Assembly (NCBI GenBank): GCA_944320865.1
Contig: CALUJC010000009.1
Span: 1 to 64,000, forward strand
Origin: an uncultured Bacteroides sp.
GTDB lineage: Bacteria; Bacteroidota; Bacteroidia; Bacteroidales; Bacteroidaceae
Reading direction: 5' to 3'
DNA length: 64,000 nucleotides
The position numbers were made by a program, and so were the translations under genes. The notes beneath the pieces are model-generated. The model had not been told where the DNA came from and ran no database searches. It was given only the letters and a program-made list of their open reading frames with translations. Of this stretch, positions 31,965-41,390 are shown one piece after another (the first letter of the stretch is position 1; the number at the start of each line of letters is the position of its first letter).

Positions 31965-33578
31965 ATGAAGATAATTACCGCAACCAAGACACTCGCCCTG
32001 GCCGCGCTGCTGGGCCTCGCGGCCTGCCCCGCCAAAAGCCAAGGCAACCTGCCCCTGCGCAAGCTGCAAATGGCCGAGTTTGCCATCAACCGCCTGTACG
32101 TTGACACAGTCAATGAAAACCAGCTTGTAGAGCACGCCATTATCGGCATGCTTGAACACCTTGACCCCCACTCCACCTACACCGACCCCGAGGAGACCCG
32201 GGCCATGAGCCAGCCCCTGGAAGGCAACTTTGAAGGCATCGGCATCCAGTTCCAGATGATAGAAGACACGCTGCTCGTCATCCAACCAGTCAGTGGGGGA
32301 CCGTCGGAGAAGGCGGGCATACTGGCCGGCGACCGCATCACCGCCGTCAACGACACCGCCATAGCCGGCGTAAAGATGAGCACGGAAGACATCATGAGCC
32401 GCCTGCGCGGCCCCAAGGGCTCGGAGGTGAACCTCACCATCGTGCGCCGCGGCGTAGGCCAGCCCCTGCCCTTCACCGTGAAGCGCGACAAGATACCCAT
32501 CTACAGCCTCGACGCCGCTTACCTCATTGAGCCCCGCACGGGCTACATACGCATCAACCGCTTCGGCGCCACTACCCCCGACGAGTTTGCCGACGCCCTG
32601 AAACGCTTGCAACAGCAAGGCATGCGCGACCTCATCCTCGACCTGCAGGGCAACGGAGGCGGCTACCTCAACGCCGCCATCGACCTGGCCAACGAATTTC
32701 TGGAGCAAAAAGACCTGATAGTCTACACCCAAGGCCGTGCCGAACGCCAGAACAACTTCCACGCCAAAGGCTCCGGACGCTTTAAGCAAGGGCGCCTCGT
32801 GGTGCTGGTCGACGAATACTCGGCCTCGGCCAGCGAAATCGTCACCGGAGCCATACAAGACCACGACCGCGGCGTCGTCGTAGGCCGGCGCACCTTTGGC
32901 AAAGGGCTGGTGCAACGCCCCATACCCCTGCCCGACGGCTCCATGATACGCCTCACCGTGGCACGCTACTACACCCCTGCCGGACGCTGCATACAGAAGC
33001 CCTATGACGCCGCTGAAGGCCAGGACATGCTGGAGCAATACCACCGCGACCTGCTGGAACGCTTCAACCACGGCGAACTGATGCACGCCGACAGCATACA
33101 CTTCCCCGACTCGCTGAAGTACCACACCCTGCGCCTTGCCCGCACAGTCTACGGCGGAGGGGGCATCATGCCCGACATCTTCGTGCCCATCGACACTGCC
33201 CAATACACCGACTACCACCGCCAGCTGGCAGCGCGCGGCATCATCATCCGCAGCACCACGGGCTACATAGAGCAACACCGCCAGGAGCTGAAACAACGCT
33301 ACCCGGACTTCGACACCTTCAACCGGGACTTCCAGATAGACGATGCCTTCCTGGCCCATATGCGCGCCCTGGTCGACAAGGAAAAGGTAGAGTTCCACGA
33401 AGCCCAATACGCCCGCTCCCTGCCCCTCATCAAGACACAGCTGAAGGCCCTCATAGCCCGCGACCTGTGGGACATGAGCGAGTACTTCCAGGTGATGAAC
33501 GCCACCGACCACACCGTGCAGCAAGCCCTAAAGGTGCTGCGCGAGGGCATGTATGAAAGGATAATCCCAAATAAATGA
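31965..33578 (+). CDS. S41-family C-terminal processing protease, probable lipoprotein
   Basis: A 537-residue exported serine protease. MKIITATKTLALAALLGLAAC looks like a lipoprotein signal, followed by PAKSQGN. An N-terminal helical part with VNENQLVEHAIIGMLEHLDPHS precedes a PDZ domain (about 85-165, GIGIQFQMIEDTLLVIQPVS). The S41 core has DLQGNGGGYLNAAI and DEYSASASEIVTGA (nucleophile Ser about 290), with the general base Lys in RRTFGKGLVQ (about 313). It clips or degrades periplasmic proteins. The start is chosen at 31965 because the earlier ATG (31914) lies in the repeat array. It keeps the common Bacteroides order parE-coaD-S41. Confidence 0.93.
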   Translation: MKIITATKTLALAALLGLAACPAKSQGNLPLRKLQMAEFAINRLYVDTVNENQLVEHAIIGMLEHLDPHSTYTDPEETRAMSQPLEGNFEGIGIQFQMIEDTLLVIQPVSGGPSEKAGILAGDRITAVNDTAIAGVKMSTEDIMSRLRGPKGSEVNLTIVRRGVGQPLPFTVKRDKIPIYSLDAAYLIEPRTGYIRINRFGATTPDEFADALKRLQQQGMRDLILDLQGNGGGYLNAAIDLANEFLEQKDLIVYTQGRAERQNNFHAKGSGRFKQGRLVVLVDEYSASASEIVTGAIQDHDRGVVVGRRTFGKGLVQRPIPLPDGSMIRLTVARYYTPAGRCIQKPYDAAEGQDMLEQYHRDLLERFNHGELMHADSIHFPDSLKYHTLRLARTVYGGGGIMPDIFVPIDTAQYTDYHRQLAARGIIIRSTTGYIEQHRQELKQRYPDFDTFNRDFQIDDAFLAHMRALVDKEKVEFHEAQYARSLPLIKTQLKALIARDLWDMSEYFQVMNATDHTVQQALKVLREGMYERIIPNK

Positions 33579-33585
33579 AGAACTA

Positions 33586-33709
33586 AAAATGAAGAATGAA
33601 GAATTGTCATGCAGGCATCCCTGAGAATTCTTCATTTTGCGCAAAGCGCAATTCTTCATTCTTCATTTAAAAGAATTCTTCATTCTTCGTTCTTCATTCT
33701 TCATTTACC
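33586..33709. repeat. Dispersed TTCTTCATTC element RE2, long copy 1
   Basis: Inverted TTCTTCATTC/GAATGAAGAA words flank a core containing GCAGGCATCCCTGAGAATTC and TTTTGCGCAAAGCGCAA. The core occurs at 46638-46782 with its first block reverse-complemented. It fills the space between the convergent S41 protease and aquaporin genes. Confidence 0.75.
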
Positions 33710-34390
33710 TTACTTTTCCCCGGCAATGCCCTTCCACACCAGCGCGCTGAGGGCAGCGCCCACAAACGGGGCAACGATGAACAGCCACAACTGCGACAGG
33801 GCCACGCCGCCGTCGAAGAGAGCCGGACCTATGCTGCGTGCCGGGTTGACCGACGTACCCGTGATGGGGATGCACACAATGTGGATGAGCACCAGCGACA
33901 GCCCTATGGCCAGTCCGGCCAGCTGGCCTGCCCCCCGCTTCTCATCCGTAGTGCCCAGCACCACCAGCACGAAGATAAACGTAAAGACCGCCTCGGCAAT
34001 GAAAGCCTGCACCATCATGCCGTCCTGGTAGCTGTTGCTGCCCGTCTCCGTAGGCCCGCCATGCGCGCCCGTCGAAACCAGCAAGAACAGAATGGCCGAC
34101 CCAATGATGGCCCCGATGACCTGGAACAGCATGTACATGCCCGCATCCTTGCCGCTCATCCGGCCGGACAGGTACACGCCCAGCGTAATGGCCGGGTTGA
34201 TGTGGCACCCCGAAATGCCCCCGATGGTATAAGCCATGGCCACCACCGCCAAGCCGAAGGCCAACGCCACGCCCAGCGTACCGACACCTGCGCCCACCGT
34301 CCCTGCCACGCTGCCGGCAAAGACCGCGCTGCCGCATCCCATGAGGACGAGCACCATCGTCCCCACCATTTCTGCAATGTACTTTTTCAT
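33710..34390 (-). CDS. aqpZ: Aquaporin Z-type water channel
   Basis: MIP-family channel of 226 residues with six membrane helices. The two pore half-helices carry NPA boxes: SGCHINPAITLGVY and GTSVNPARSIGPALF. The first reads GCHINPA, where AqpZ has GGHxNPA. The aromatic/arginine filter keeps the Arg of the second NPA box (NPARS). A Gly-rich first helix (GCGSAVFAGSVAGTVGAGVG) is typical. Water rather than glycerol selectivity is suggested by length and NPARS context. A single-gene minus-strand unit, convergent with the S41 protease. Confidence 0.93.
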   Translation of the reverse strand: MKKYIAEMVGTMVLVLMGCGSAVFAGSVAGTVGAGVGTLGVALAFGLAVVAMAYTIGGISGCHINPAITLGVYLSGRMSGKDAGMYMLFQVIGAIIGSAILFLLVSTGAHGGPTETGSNSYQDGMMVQAFIAEAVFTFIFVLVVLGTTDEKRGAGQLAGLAIGLSLVLIHIVCIPITGTSVNPARSIGPALFDGGVALSQLWLFIVAPFVGAALSALVWKGIAGEK

Positions 34391-34544
34391 AACGTCATTA
34401 TTTTAATAGGTTATTCACCCTCAAAAATAGGCAATAAAAGCATAGGTTGTTCTCCCCGGCCCGGATTTTTTGTCACACGCTCCGCCCGCCCGGCCCCCGA
34501 ACATTCCAAAATCCTTACACATCCGCCATCCACCCGACACCGAC

Positions 34545-34638
34545 CTCAGTCGTACCCCATTCGTACCCCATTCGGTACTCCTTCGCTCCGGCTTCGGCCC
34601 TATGGAGCGGAAAAAGACCGTACAAAGCAGGGCGCAGT
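34545..34638 (-). repeat. Dispersed element RE1, copy C
   Basis: Inverted relative to copies A and B. On the minus strand: CCGCTCCATAGGGCCGAAGC, CGGAGCGAAGGAGTACCGAA, then two 11-nt GGGGTACGAAT-type iterons. It is the main content of the 488-nt gap between the aquaporin and sdhC; 34391-34540 is low-information and C-rich. Confidence 0.75.
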
Positions 34639-34800
34639 TTCCGGGCCGGCCGAAAGGCATTGGCAGTTCACTTTTCCTGTTCCCCCCGGCATAAACGCAA
34701 TGTATGCGCAAGAAGGCCCTTGCACAATATTCAGATGAAAGAGCCGCACAAGCATTACGGAATTATTTCCTTAATCGCTTGGTTTCTCAAGGTTTTTCCC

Positions 34801-34808
34801 TACCTTTG
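34801..34808 (+). promoter_or_regulatory. -7 promoter box of the sdhCAB operon
   Basis: TACCTTTG, exact TAnnTTTG match, leaving a leader of about 65 nt before the sdhC ATG. No exact TTTG lies at the -33 distance. Confidence 0.6.
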
Positions 34809-34878
34809 CAGGAAAATGGAGGAATACCGTTCAGAAAAAACAATTTCTAACTATTAAATAACTTTAATTCAATCATTT

Positions 34879-35568
34879 ATGTGGTTAAGTAATTCATCTG
34901 TAGGAAGGAAAGTGGTGATGAGCGTTACCGGCATCGCCCTCGTCCTGTTTCTGACGTTTCACATGGCGATGAATCTGGTTGCCCTCGTTTCTGCAAGCGG
35001 GTACAACGCCGTGTGTGAGTTCTTGGGAGCTAACTGGTATGCCGTGGCCGGCACCCTGGCGCTGGCCGTGCTGTTCGTCATCCACCTCATCTACGCCTTC
35101 TGGCTGACGATGCAGAACCGCCGTGCGCGCGGTGCCGAACACTATGCCGTCACCGAACGCCGCAAGGAAGTGGAATGGGCTTCCCAAAACATGCTGGTGC
35201 TGGGTCTGATTGTCATCCTGGGCCTGATTCTGCACTTGGTTAACTTCTGGTCCAACATGATGTTGCCCGAGCTGATGCACGACATGGGCATGCATGCCGA
35301 CACGATGGCATTGGCCTACGCCGCCGATGGCATCCACCACATTGAGAAGACCTTCGCCAACCCCGTGTTCGTGGTCCTCTACCTCATCTGGCTGGCCGCC
35401 CTGTGGTTCCACCTGACCCACGGCTTCTGGAGCGCCATGCAGACGCTGGGTTGGAACAACAAGGTTTGGATCAACCGTTGGCAGTGCATCTCCAACATCT
35501 ACGCTACCATCGTAGTGGCTTGCTTCGCCCTGGTAGTAGTTGTGTTCTACATCAAATCACTGTTGTAA
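34879..35568 (+). CDS. sdhC: Succinate dehydrogenase/fumarate reductase cytochrome b subunit
   Basis: Membrane anchor of the type B complex, 229 residues with five predicted helices. It binds haem b and exchanges electrons with menaquinone. Candidate haem-ligand histidines are in LTFHMAMNL, FVIHLIYAF, LILHLVNFW and LWFHLTHGFWS. The single fused subunit is the Bacteroidota/epsilonproteobacteria layout. First gene of sdhCAB; in anaerobic Bacteroides the complex works mainly as fumarate reductase, making succinate. Confidence 0.95.
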   Translation: MWLSNSSVGRKVVMSVTGIALVLFLTFHMAMNLVALVSASGYNAVCEFLGANWYAVAGTLALAVLFVIHLIYAFWLTMQNRRARGAEHYAVTERRKEVEWASQNMLVLGLIVILGLILHLVNFWSNMMLPELMHDMGMHADTMALAYAADGIHHIEKTFANPVFVVLYLIWLAALWFHLTHGFWSAMQTLGWNNKVWINRWQCISNIYATIVVACFALVVVVFYIKSLL

Positions 35569-35703
35569 GTTTATAAGTTATTAAGTTATTGAGTTATAGC
35601 GTTTCTTTTGAGGCCGTAAGCCTTGGCTTCTCCAACCAACGGGTAACTCCAAAAACGAACTTACAAACTAATAAACTATCGAACTAAAAAAACTAAAATC
35701 ATT

Positions 35704-37650
35704 ATGACTAAGATAGATTCAAGAATACCGGAAGGTCCGGTAGCCGAGAAATGGACCAACTATAAAGCTCATCAGAAACTGGTTAACCCCGCCAACAAGC
35801 GCCGCTTGGACATCATCGTGGTGGGCACGGGTCTGGCAGGTGCCAGCGCAGCCGCCTCGCTGGGCGAAATGGGTTTCAAAGTGTTCAACTTCTGCATTCA
35901 GGACTCCCCGCGCCGCGCACACTCCATCGCCGCCCAGGGAGGTATCAACGCAGCCAAGAATTACCAAAACGACGGTGACTCGGTTTACCGCTTGTTCTAC
36001 GATACAGTGAAGGGTGGCGACTACCGCGCCCGCGAAGCCAACGTATATCGTCTGGCCGAAGTCAGCAACAACATCATCGACCAGTGCGTGGCACAGGGTG
36101 TCCCCTTCGCCCGCGAATACGGCGGCACGCTGGCCAACCGTTCCTTCGGTGGCGCACAGGTGTCCCGCACGTTCTACGCCAAGGGCCAGACGGGCCAGCA
36201 GCTGTTGCTGGGCGCCTACTCCGCACTGAGCCGCCAGGTGGCTGCCGGCACGGTGAAGCTCTTCACCCGCTATGAGATGCAGGACGTGGTCATCATCGAC
36301 GGACGCGCCCGCGGCATCATCGCCAAGAACCTCGTGACCGGCAAGCTGGAGCGCTTCGCCGCACACGCTGTGGTTATCGCTACCGGCGGTTACGGCAACA
36401 CATACTTCCTCTCCACCAACGCCATGGCCTGCAACTGCTCGGCCGCTATGGCTTGCTACCGCAAGGGTGCCTGGTTCGCCAATCCCGCTTATGTACAAAT
36501 CCACCCGACGTGTATCCCCGTACACGGCGACAAGCAGTCCAAGCTGACGCTGATGTCCGAGTCCCTGCGTAACGACGGCCGCATCTGGGTGCCCAAGAAG
36601 CTGGAAGACGCCAAGAAGCTGCAAGAAGGCACGCTGCAAGGCAAGGACATCCCCGAAGAAGACCGCGACTACTACTTGGAGCGCCGCTACCCGGCCTTCG
36701 GTAACCTGGTGCCGCGCGACGTGGCCAGCCGTGCCGCCAAGGAGCGTTGCGACAAGGGTTATGGTGTGAACAATACTGGTTTGGCTGTGTTCCTGGACTT
36801 CTCCGAGGCTATCAACCGCCTGGGCAAGGACGTGGTGGCACAACGCTACGGCAACCTGTTCGACATGTACGAGGAAATCACCGACGTCAGCCCTTACGAG
36901 AACCCGATGATGATTTACCCCGCCATCCACTACACCATGGGCGGCATCTGGGTAGACTACGAACTGATGACCAGCATCAAGGGCCTCTTCGCCATCGGCG
37001 AGTGCAACTTCTCCGACCACGGAGCCAACCGCTTGGGTGCTTCCGCACTGATGCAGGGCTTGGCCGACGGCTACTTCGTGCTGCCCTACACCATCCAGAA
37101 CTACCTGGCCGACCAAATCACTGTTCCCCGCTTCTCCACCGACCTGCCTGAGTTTGCAGCAGCCGAGAAGGCCGTACAGGACAAGATTGACCACCTGATG
37201 AACATCAAGGGCAAGAAGTCCGTTGACTCCATCCACAAGGAGCTGGGCCACGTGATGTGGGAATACGTGGGCATGGGCCGCACGGAAGCCGGCTTGAAGG
37301 AAGGCCTGAAGCGCTTGAAGGAAATCCGCAAGGAGTTTGAGACCGAGCTGTTCATCCCGGGCGAGAAGGAAGGCATGAACGTTGAGCTGGACAAGGCCAT
37401 CCGCCTGAACGACTTCATCACCATGGGCGAGCTTATCGCTTACGATGCACTGAACCGCAACGAATCGTGCGGCGGCCACTTCCGCGAAGAATACCAGACG
37501 GAGGAAGGCGAAGCCAAGCGCGACGACGAGAACTACTTCTACGTAGCTTGCTGGGAATATCAGGGCAGCGACGACAAGGCACCCGTATTGCTGAAGGAGC
37601 CGCTGGTTTATGAGGCCATCAAGGTACAGACGCGTAACTACAAGAGCTAA
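35704..37650 (+). CDS. sdhA: Fumarate reductase/succinate dehydrogenase flavoprotein subunit
   Basis: Catalytic subunit of 648 residues with covalently bound [23 protein letters not shown] is the dinucleotide-binding start; [20 protein letters not shown] contains the FAD-linking His. VQIHPTCIP and [13 protein letters not shown] hold active-site residues, and [19 protein letters not shown] the second FAD-binding block. It starts 135 nt after sdhC; that gap has short AAGTTATT-type repeats only. Cytoplasmic side of the membrane complex. Confidence 0.97.
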   Translation: MTKIDSRIPEGPVAEKWTNYKAHQKLVNPANKRRLDIIVVGTGLAGASAAASLGEMGFKVFNFCIQDSPRRAHSIAAQGGINAAKNYQNDGDSVYRLFYDTVKGGDYRAREANVYRLAEVSNNIIDQCVAQGVPFAREYGGTLANRSFGGAQVSRTFYAKGQTGQQLLLGAYSALSRQVAAGTVKLFTRYEMQDVVIIDGRARGIIAKNLVTGKLERFAAHAVVIATGGYGNTYFLSTNAMACNCSAAMACYRKGAWFANPAYVQIHPTCIPVHGDKQSKLTLMSESLRNDGRIWVPKKLEDAKKLQEGTLQGKDIPEEDRDYYLERRYPAFGNLVPRDVASRAAKERCDKGYGVNNTGLAVFLDFSEAINRLGKDVVAQRYGNLFDMYEEITDVSPYENPMMIYPAIHYTMGGIWVDYELMTSIKGLFAIGECNFSDHGANRLGASALMQGLADGYFVLPYTIQNYLADQITVPRFSTDLPEFAAAEKAVQDKIDHLMNIKGKKSVDSIHKELGHVMWEYVGMGRTEAGLKEGLKRLKEIRKEFETELFIPGEKEGMNVELDKAIRLNDFITMGELIAYDALNRNESCGGHFREEYQTEEGEAKRDDENYFYVACWEYQGSDDKAPVLLKEPLVYEAIKVQTRNYKS

Positions 37651-37683
37651 TCGGGAAGTTGAACAATTAAAGAATTAAAGACA

Positions 37684-38439
37684 ATGGATAAAAATATAAG
37701 TTTCACTCTGAAAATATGGCGTCAGAAAGGCCCGAAGGCCAAAGGCGCATTCGAGACCTATCAGATGAAAGATATTCCCGGCGATACTTCTTTCCTGGAA
37801 ATGCTGGATATCTTGAACGAGCAACTTATCAGCGAAGGCAAGGAGCCCGTAGTATTCGACCACGACTGCCGTGAAGGTATTTGCGGCATGTGCTCGCTCT
37901 ACATCAACGGACATCCGCACGGACCGGCAACAGGTGCTACTACCTGCCAGATTTACATGCGCCGCTTCCACGATGGCGACACCATCACCGTGGAGCCCTG
38001 GCGTTCGGCCGGCTTCCCCGTCATCAAGGACCTGATGGTAGACCGCACAGCCTACGACAAGATTATGCAGGCCGGTGGTTATGTAAGCGTTCCCACGGGT
38101 GCCCCGCAGGATGCCAACGCCATCCTTATCCCGAAACCCATTGCCGACGAGGCCATGGATGCAGCCAGCTGCATCGGTTGCGGCGCCTGCGTGGCTGCCT
38201 GCAAGAACGGTTCGGCCATGCTGTTCGTTTCGGCCAAGGTCAGCCAGCTCAACCTGCTGCCACAAGGCAAGCCGGAAGCTCTGCGCCGCGCCAAGGCCAT
38301 GCTGGCCAAAATGGATGAACTGGGCTTCGGCAACTGCACCAACACCCGCGCCTGCGAGGCAGAGTGCCCGAAGAACGTGTCCATCAGCAATATCGCACGC
38401 TTGAACCGAGACTTCATCCGTGCTAAACTGAAAGACTAA
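37684..38439 (+). CDS. sdhB: Fumarate reductase/succinate dehydrogenase iron-sulfur subunit
   Basis: Electron-transfer subunit of 251 residues. [20 protein letters not shown] and TTCQ bind the [2Fe-2S] cluster; [15 protein letters not shown] and [16 protein letters not shown] supply the [4Fe-4S] and [3Fe-4S] ligands. It connects SdhA flavin to SdhC haem. Last gene of the operon, 33 nt after sdhA, with a terminator at 38476-38512. Confidence 0.97.
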   Translation: MDKNISFTLKIWRQKGPKAKGAFETYQMKDIPGDTSFLEMLDILNEQLISEGKEPVVFDHDCREGICGMCSLYINGHPHGPATGATTCQIYMRRFHDGDTITVEPWRSAGFPVIKDLMVDRTAYDKIMQAGGYVSVPTGAPQDANAILIPKPIADEAMDAASCIGCGACVAACKNGSAMLFVSAKVSQLNLLPQGKPEALRRAKAMLAKMDELGFGNCTNTRACEAECPKNVSISNIARLNRDFIRAKLKD

Positions 38440-38475
38440 ATTCTGCCTTTCTACATTTGATTAATATCACACCCG

Positions 38476-38518
38476 GGACTCCCCTACAGGCCTTTCGCTT
38501 GCAGGGGAGTCCTATTTA
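38476..38518 (+). terminator. Rho-independent terminator of sdhCAB
   Basis: GGACTCCCCT (38476-38485) pairs with AGGGGAGTCC (38503-38512), extended inward by GCAGG/CAGG-type pairs. TATTTATA follows. It is 36 nt past the sdhB stop. Confidence 0.82.
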
Positions 38519-38662
38519 TATCCGTCCATGGAGAGGCATGATGAATCACTTTACCATTTGCATGCTAACACGCGGCATTTCCTAACAAAAAGACAAGCCG
38601 TGCAAGCAAACGATTATAATTCGTGAAAGTATTTTAAAAGATTTAATCAATCAAAAGCAACA

Positions 38663-38694
38663 TTTGGAATTCAGCCGAAGAAAGTCTACCTTCG
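38663..38694 (+). promoter_or_regulatory. Promoter of a short non-coding transcript
   Basis: TTTG at 38663-38666, 20 nt, TACCTTCG at 38687-38694: one mismatch (TTCG for TTTG) to the full consensus at ideal spacing. No gene begins until 38901, and a strong terminator lies 47 nt further on. Confidence 0.55.
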
Positions 38695-38699
38695 CAACG

Positions 38700-38762
38700 T
38701 GATTTTTTTCATAGTATTAGATTTAAGGTTAACAAAGGTAGGGCTCAGCGGAGCCCTTTTTT
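38700..38762 (+). ncRNA. Candidate small RNA or leader ending in an intrinsic terminator
   Basis: Transcription from 38687-38694 would start near 38700 and end at GGGCTCAGCGGAGCCC plus six T (38741-38762), a 60-nt RNA. The body includes a T-run and ATTAGATTTAAGGTTAACAA, a phrase I think recurs in Bacteroides intergenic regions, though I cannot confirm it. It could be a free small RNA or an attenuator for the lipoprotein gene at 38901. The rest of the 461-nt gap is AT-rich and unremarkable. Confidence 0.45.
38741..38762 (+). terminator. Intrinsic terminator of the candidate small RNA
   Basis: Perfect stem GGGCTC/GAGCCC with a 4-nt loop (AGCG) and six T residues. No coding sequence precedes it within 300 nt, so it must end a non-coding transcript or act as an attenuator. 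Confidence 0.85.
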
Positions 38763-38900
38763 CATTTTAAGGCGTTTACCCCTTTACTTTACTTGTTTGC
38801 GGAAATCTGTTGAAAAATGCATTATTCCAACTTCTTTCCAGATTCGTGTCTTTCCTTTGCCCATGATAAAAGCAGCAATTAACCTCAAAAGAAAAGACTT

Positions 38901-40235
38901 ATGAAGAAATTACTACCTTTATGCGCGTTATTGACCGGCATGTTGTGCACTTTAGCCTCTTGCAACAACGACGACCAGCCGGACATCCTTCCGGGAAACG
39001 GCAATGTGCCGGAAGCTATACTTGAACAATTCAAAAAGCAGTTTCCCGATGCCCAAAATGTAACATGGGAAAATCAAGCAGACGGATACTACACCGCCAG
39101 CTTCACAACAGATGACAACCCGCAAAGCCATAATACGGCCTGGTTCAACGGACACGGGTATTGGGACATGACAAACTATGAAATTCCATTCACGACCGTT
39201 CCACAAGCAGTAAAAGAAGCCTTCGAAGCCAGTGATTACGGACAAAGCGGGTCGGGTTGGCGCGTAGACGACGAAGTGGACGTGCTGGAACGCAACGGCA
39301 ACGAGACACTCTATGTCATTGAAGTGCAGAAACGGGAAAACGGTAAGGAAACGGAAATAGACCTGTACTTCACAGCATCGGGCATACTGGTCAAGGAACT
39401 GGCCGACGGCGACAACTACAACCGCTACGAAGACTACCTGCCCCAACAGCCTGCCGGAGACATCCAAACCTGGCTGGAAAACAGCCCGTACAAGGATGCC
39501 GGCATCATAGACATTGAACGTGAAGACGAAGGTACGGAAGTAGAACTCATCTACAACGGACTGAAAGTGGAAATATTATTCAACCACAACCAGCAATGGG
39601 TGTATACCAAAACCGAATACAAACGCCGCAACCAAAGCCAAGTGCCTGAAACCATCTTGAACGCCATACAGGCCAGCCAGGCCTGGCAAAACGGATACAC
39701 CAGGCTGGAAGATATTGACTTCTATGAAACCAGCTTGTCGGAAAACTTCTACTGCATTGAACTGGAAAACCGTTTTGACGACGATGTGAAAATCTATATA
39801 GATGAAAACGGCAACCTGCTGGACCAACGCCCCGATATAGGCAATGGCAACGAGGGACAAGGCGGAATACCTGTGGAAAACGATATCAAGACATTCATTG
39901 AAACAAACTATCCCGGTGCCATCATCCTGGAAAAGGATTACGACCACGGACTGCTGGAGGTTGAAATCCGTCATGAAGGCCGCGAAAAAGAAATCAGATT
40001 CAACGGACACAACGAGTGGCTCAGCTCGGAATGGGATGTACGCATCAATGAACTTCCTGATGCCGTAAAGCAAGCCCTCAACGACAACGGTTATCGCCCG
40101 GATGACGACAAAGCCACCTACATGGAAACCCCGGATGGAATGTGGTATGAAATAGAAGCCTACAAAGACCGCCATGAATGGACGATATACATCCACCCGG
40201 ACGGCATCATCCTTGATGCAAAGCTCGACGATTAA
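38901..40235 (+). CDS. Lipoprotein with tandem PepSY-like (DUF2874) domains
   Basis: A 444-residue surface or periplasmic lipoprotein (signal ending LASC, then NNDDQPDILPG). Four segments resemble the PepSY-like DUF2874 fold, each with a VP(E/Q)A(I/V) helix start and a W-N-G/H-N-E-W type strand: VPEAILEQFKKQFPDAQNV, VPQAVKEAFEASDYGQSGSG, VPETILNAIQASQAWQNGY and LPDAVKQALNDNGYRPDDD. The domain is acidic and its function unknown; single-domain relatives are common secreted Bacteroides proteins. It ends tail-to-tail with dprA, the stop codons overlapping by a few bases. Confidence 0.8.
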   Translation: MKKLLPLCALLTGMLCTLASCNNDDQPDILPGNGNVPEAILEQFKKQFPDAQNVTWENQADGYYTASFTTDDNPQSHNTAWFNGHGYWDMTNYEIPFTTVPQAVKEAFEASDYGQSGSGWRVDDEVDVLERNGNETLYVIEVQKRENGKETEIDLYFTASGILVKELADGDNYNRYEDYLPQQPAGDIQTWLENSPYKDAGIIDIEREDEGTEVELIYNGLKVEILFNHNQQWVYTKTEYKRRNQSQVPETILNAIQASQAWQNGYTRLEDIDFYETSLSENFYCIELENRFDDDVKIYIDENGNLLDQRPDIGNGNEGQGGIPVENDIKTFIETNYPGAIILEKDYDHGLLEVEIRHEGREKEIRFNGHNEWLSSEWDVRINELPDAVKQALNDNGYRPDDDKATYMETPDGMWYEIEAYKDRHEWTIYIHPDGIILDAKLDD

Positions 40236-41353
40236 ACCAAACGGTACATGCTGCCTGCCAAAGCCTTGACCACACCCTTCATTTCGAGTTCAAACAATAA
40301 AGCACTCATACGGTTCACCGGAATGTTGGATGCCACGACCAAGGTATTGATGTGCAGTTCGCCTCGCTCCATGAGGATACGCACCACGGAAGCCTCTTCT
40401 TCGGACAACTCGGGGAAGAGGCTTCGCTGTACATTTCCCGGGACAGTCTGCACATCACGGCCTTCCCACATCATGGCCTTCATCAAATCGTCGGCAGAAA
40501 GCAATAGTGCCGCCTTGTTATCGTGTATCAGCCGGTTGCAGCCTTCGGAACAGCCATCCCCCACACGACCGGGCACGGCAAAACACTCACGATTGTAAGA
40601 ATTGGCAATGTCGGCAGTAATCAGCGAACCGCCTTTGGCAGCCGATTCCACAACAATGGTGGCATCGCTCATGCCGGCCACAATGCGATTACGCTGCACA
40701 AAGTTATGCCGGTCGGGTTGAGAACCTGTGAAGTATTCCGTCAGCAAACCGCCGTTTTCAAGCATCTCTATGGCCGTGCGACGATGTGAAGACGGATAGA
40801 TACGGTCCAGCCCATGCCCCAACACAGCGACTGTGGAAAGCCCGTTGGCAAGCGCCCCGCGATGGGCGGCGATGTCAATGCCATAGGCAAGCCCGCTCAC
40901 CACCAAAACGTCGGGACACAAGGCAGAAAGCTCGCGCAACAAGTCTGCACAAAACTGCCTTCCGTAATCCGTGGCACGCCGGGTTCCCACGATACTGATG
41001 ACATGCAGGTGGTTTAAGTCGGCATTCCCCTTGTAAAACAAAGCAATCGGGGCATCATCACACCCCCGCAATCGGGAGGGATAAGCCTCATCCATCAGTG
41101 TAATGCAGGCTATGTGGTTTTTCTCGGCAAAAGCCAGTTCCTGCTCTGCCCGCCGGAAAGCCTCAGGATTATCCAAAGCGGATGCCACAGACTTAGGCAA
41201 GCCGGGAAACAACACCGGCAGTTCTTCACGGCGATTAAATACAGCCGTCGCACTGCCCAATTCTTTCACCAGCCGGTGAGCCAATATAGCGCCTACTCCC
41301 GCACACTGAGGCAACACCAGGCTGCAAAGCCGTTCATCGGTATAAATATTCAT
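40232..41353 (-). CDS. dprA: DNA-processing protein DprA
   Basis: Binds incoming single-stranded DNA and loads RecA; 373 residues. An N-terminal helix-hairpin/SAM-like region (LVLPQCAGVGAILAHRLVKE) precedes the Rossmann-like DprA core with ISIVGTRRATDYGR, VVSGLAYGIDIAAHRGAL, TVAVLGHGLDRIYP, RNRIVAGMSDATIVVESA and KGGSLITADIA. A C-terminal winged helix (about 315-373) ends in SMYRLV. It is the last gene of a four-gene operon starting at 43545, 37 nt after the thioesterase. Confidence 0.96.
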   Translation of the reverse strand: MNIYTDERLCSLVLPQCAGVGAILAHRLVKELGSATAVFNRREELPVLFPGLPKSVASALDNPEAFRRAEQELAFAEKNHIACITLMDEAYPSRLRGCDDAPIALFYKGNADLNHLHVISIVGTRRATDYGRQFCADLLRELSALCPDVLVVSGLAYGIDIAAHRGALANGLSTVAVLGHGLDRIYPSSHRRTAIEMLENGGLLTEYFTGSQPDRHNFVQRNRIVAGMSDATIVVESAAKGGSLITADIANSYNRECFAVPGRVGDGCSEGCNRLIHDNKAALLLSADDLMKAMMWEGRDVQTVPGNVQRSLFPELSEEEASVVRILMERGELHINTLVVASNIPVNRMSALLFELEMKGVVKALAGSMYRLV

Positions 41354-41390
41354 CGGTTAAAACAAGATTAGAACACAGGGATGCTGCCTG

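Noticed and set aside
34447..34857. 136-codon plus-strand ORF before sdhC
   Set aside because: It runs through the RE1 element and the sdhC promoter; no domain or start signal.
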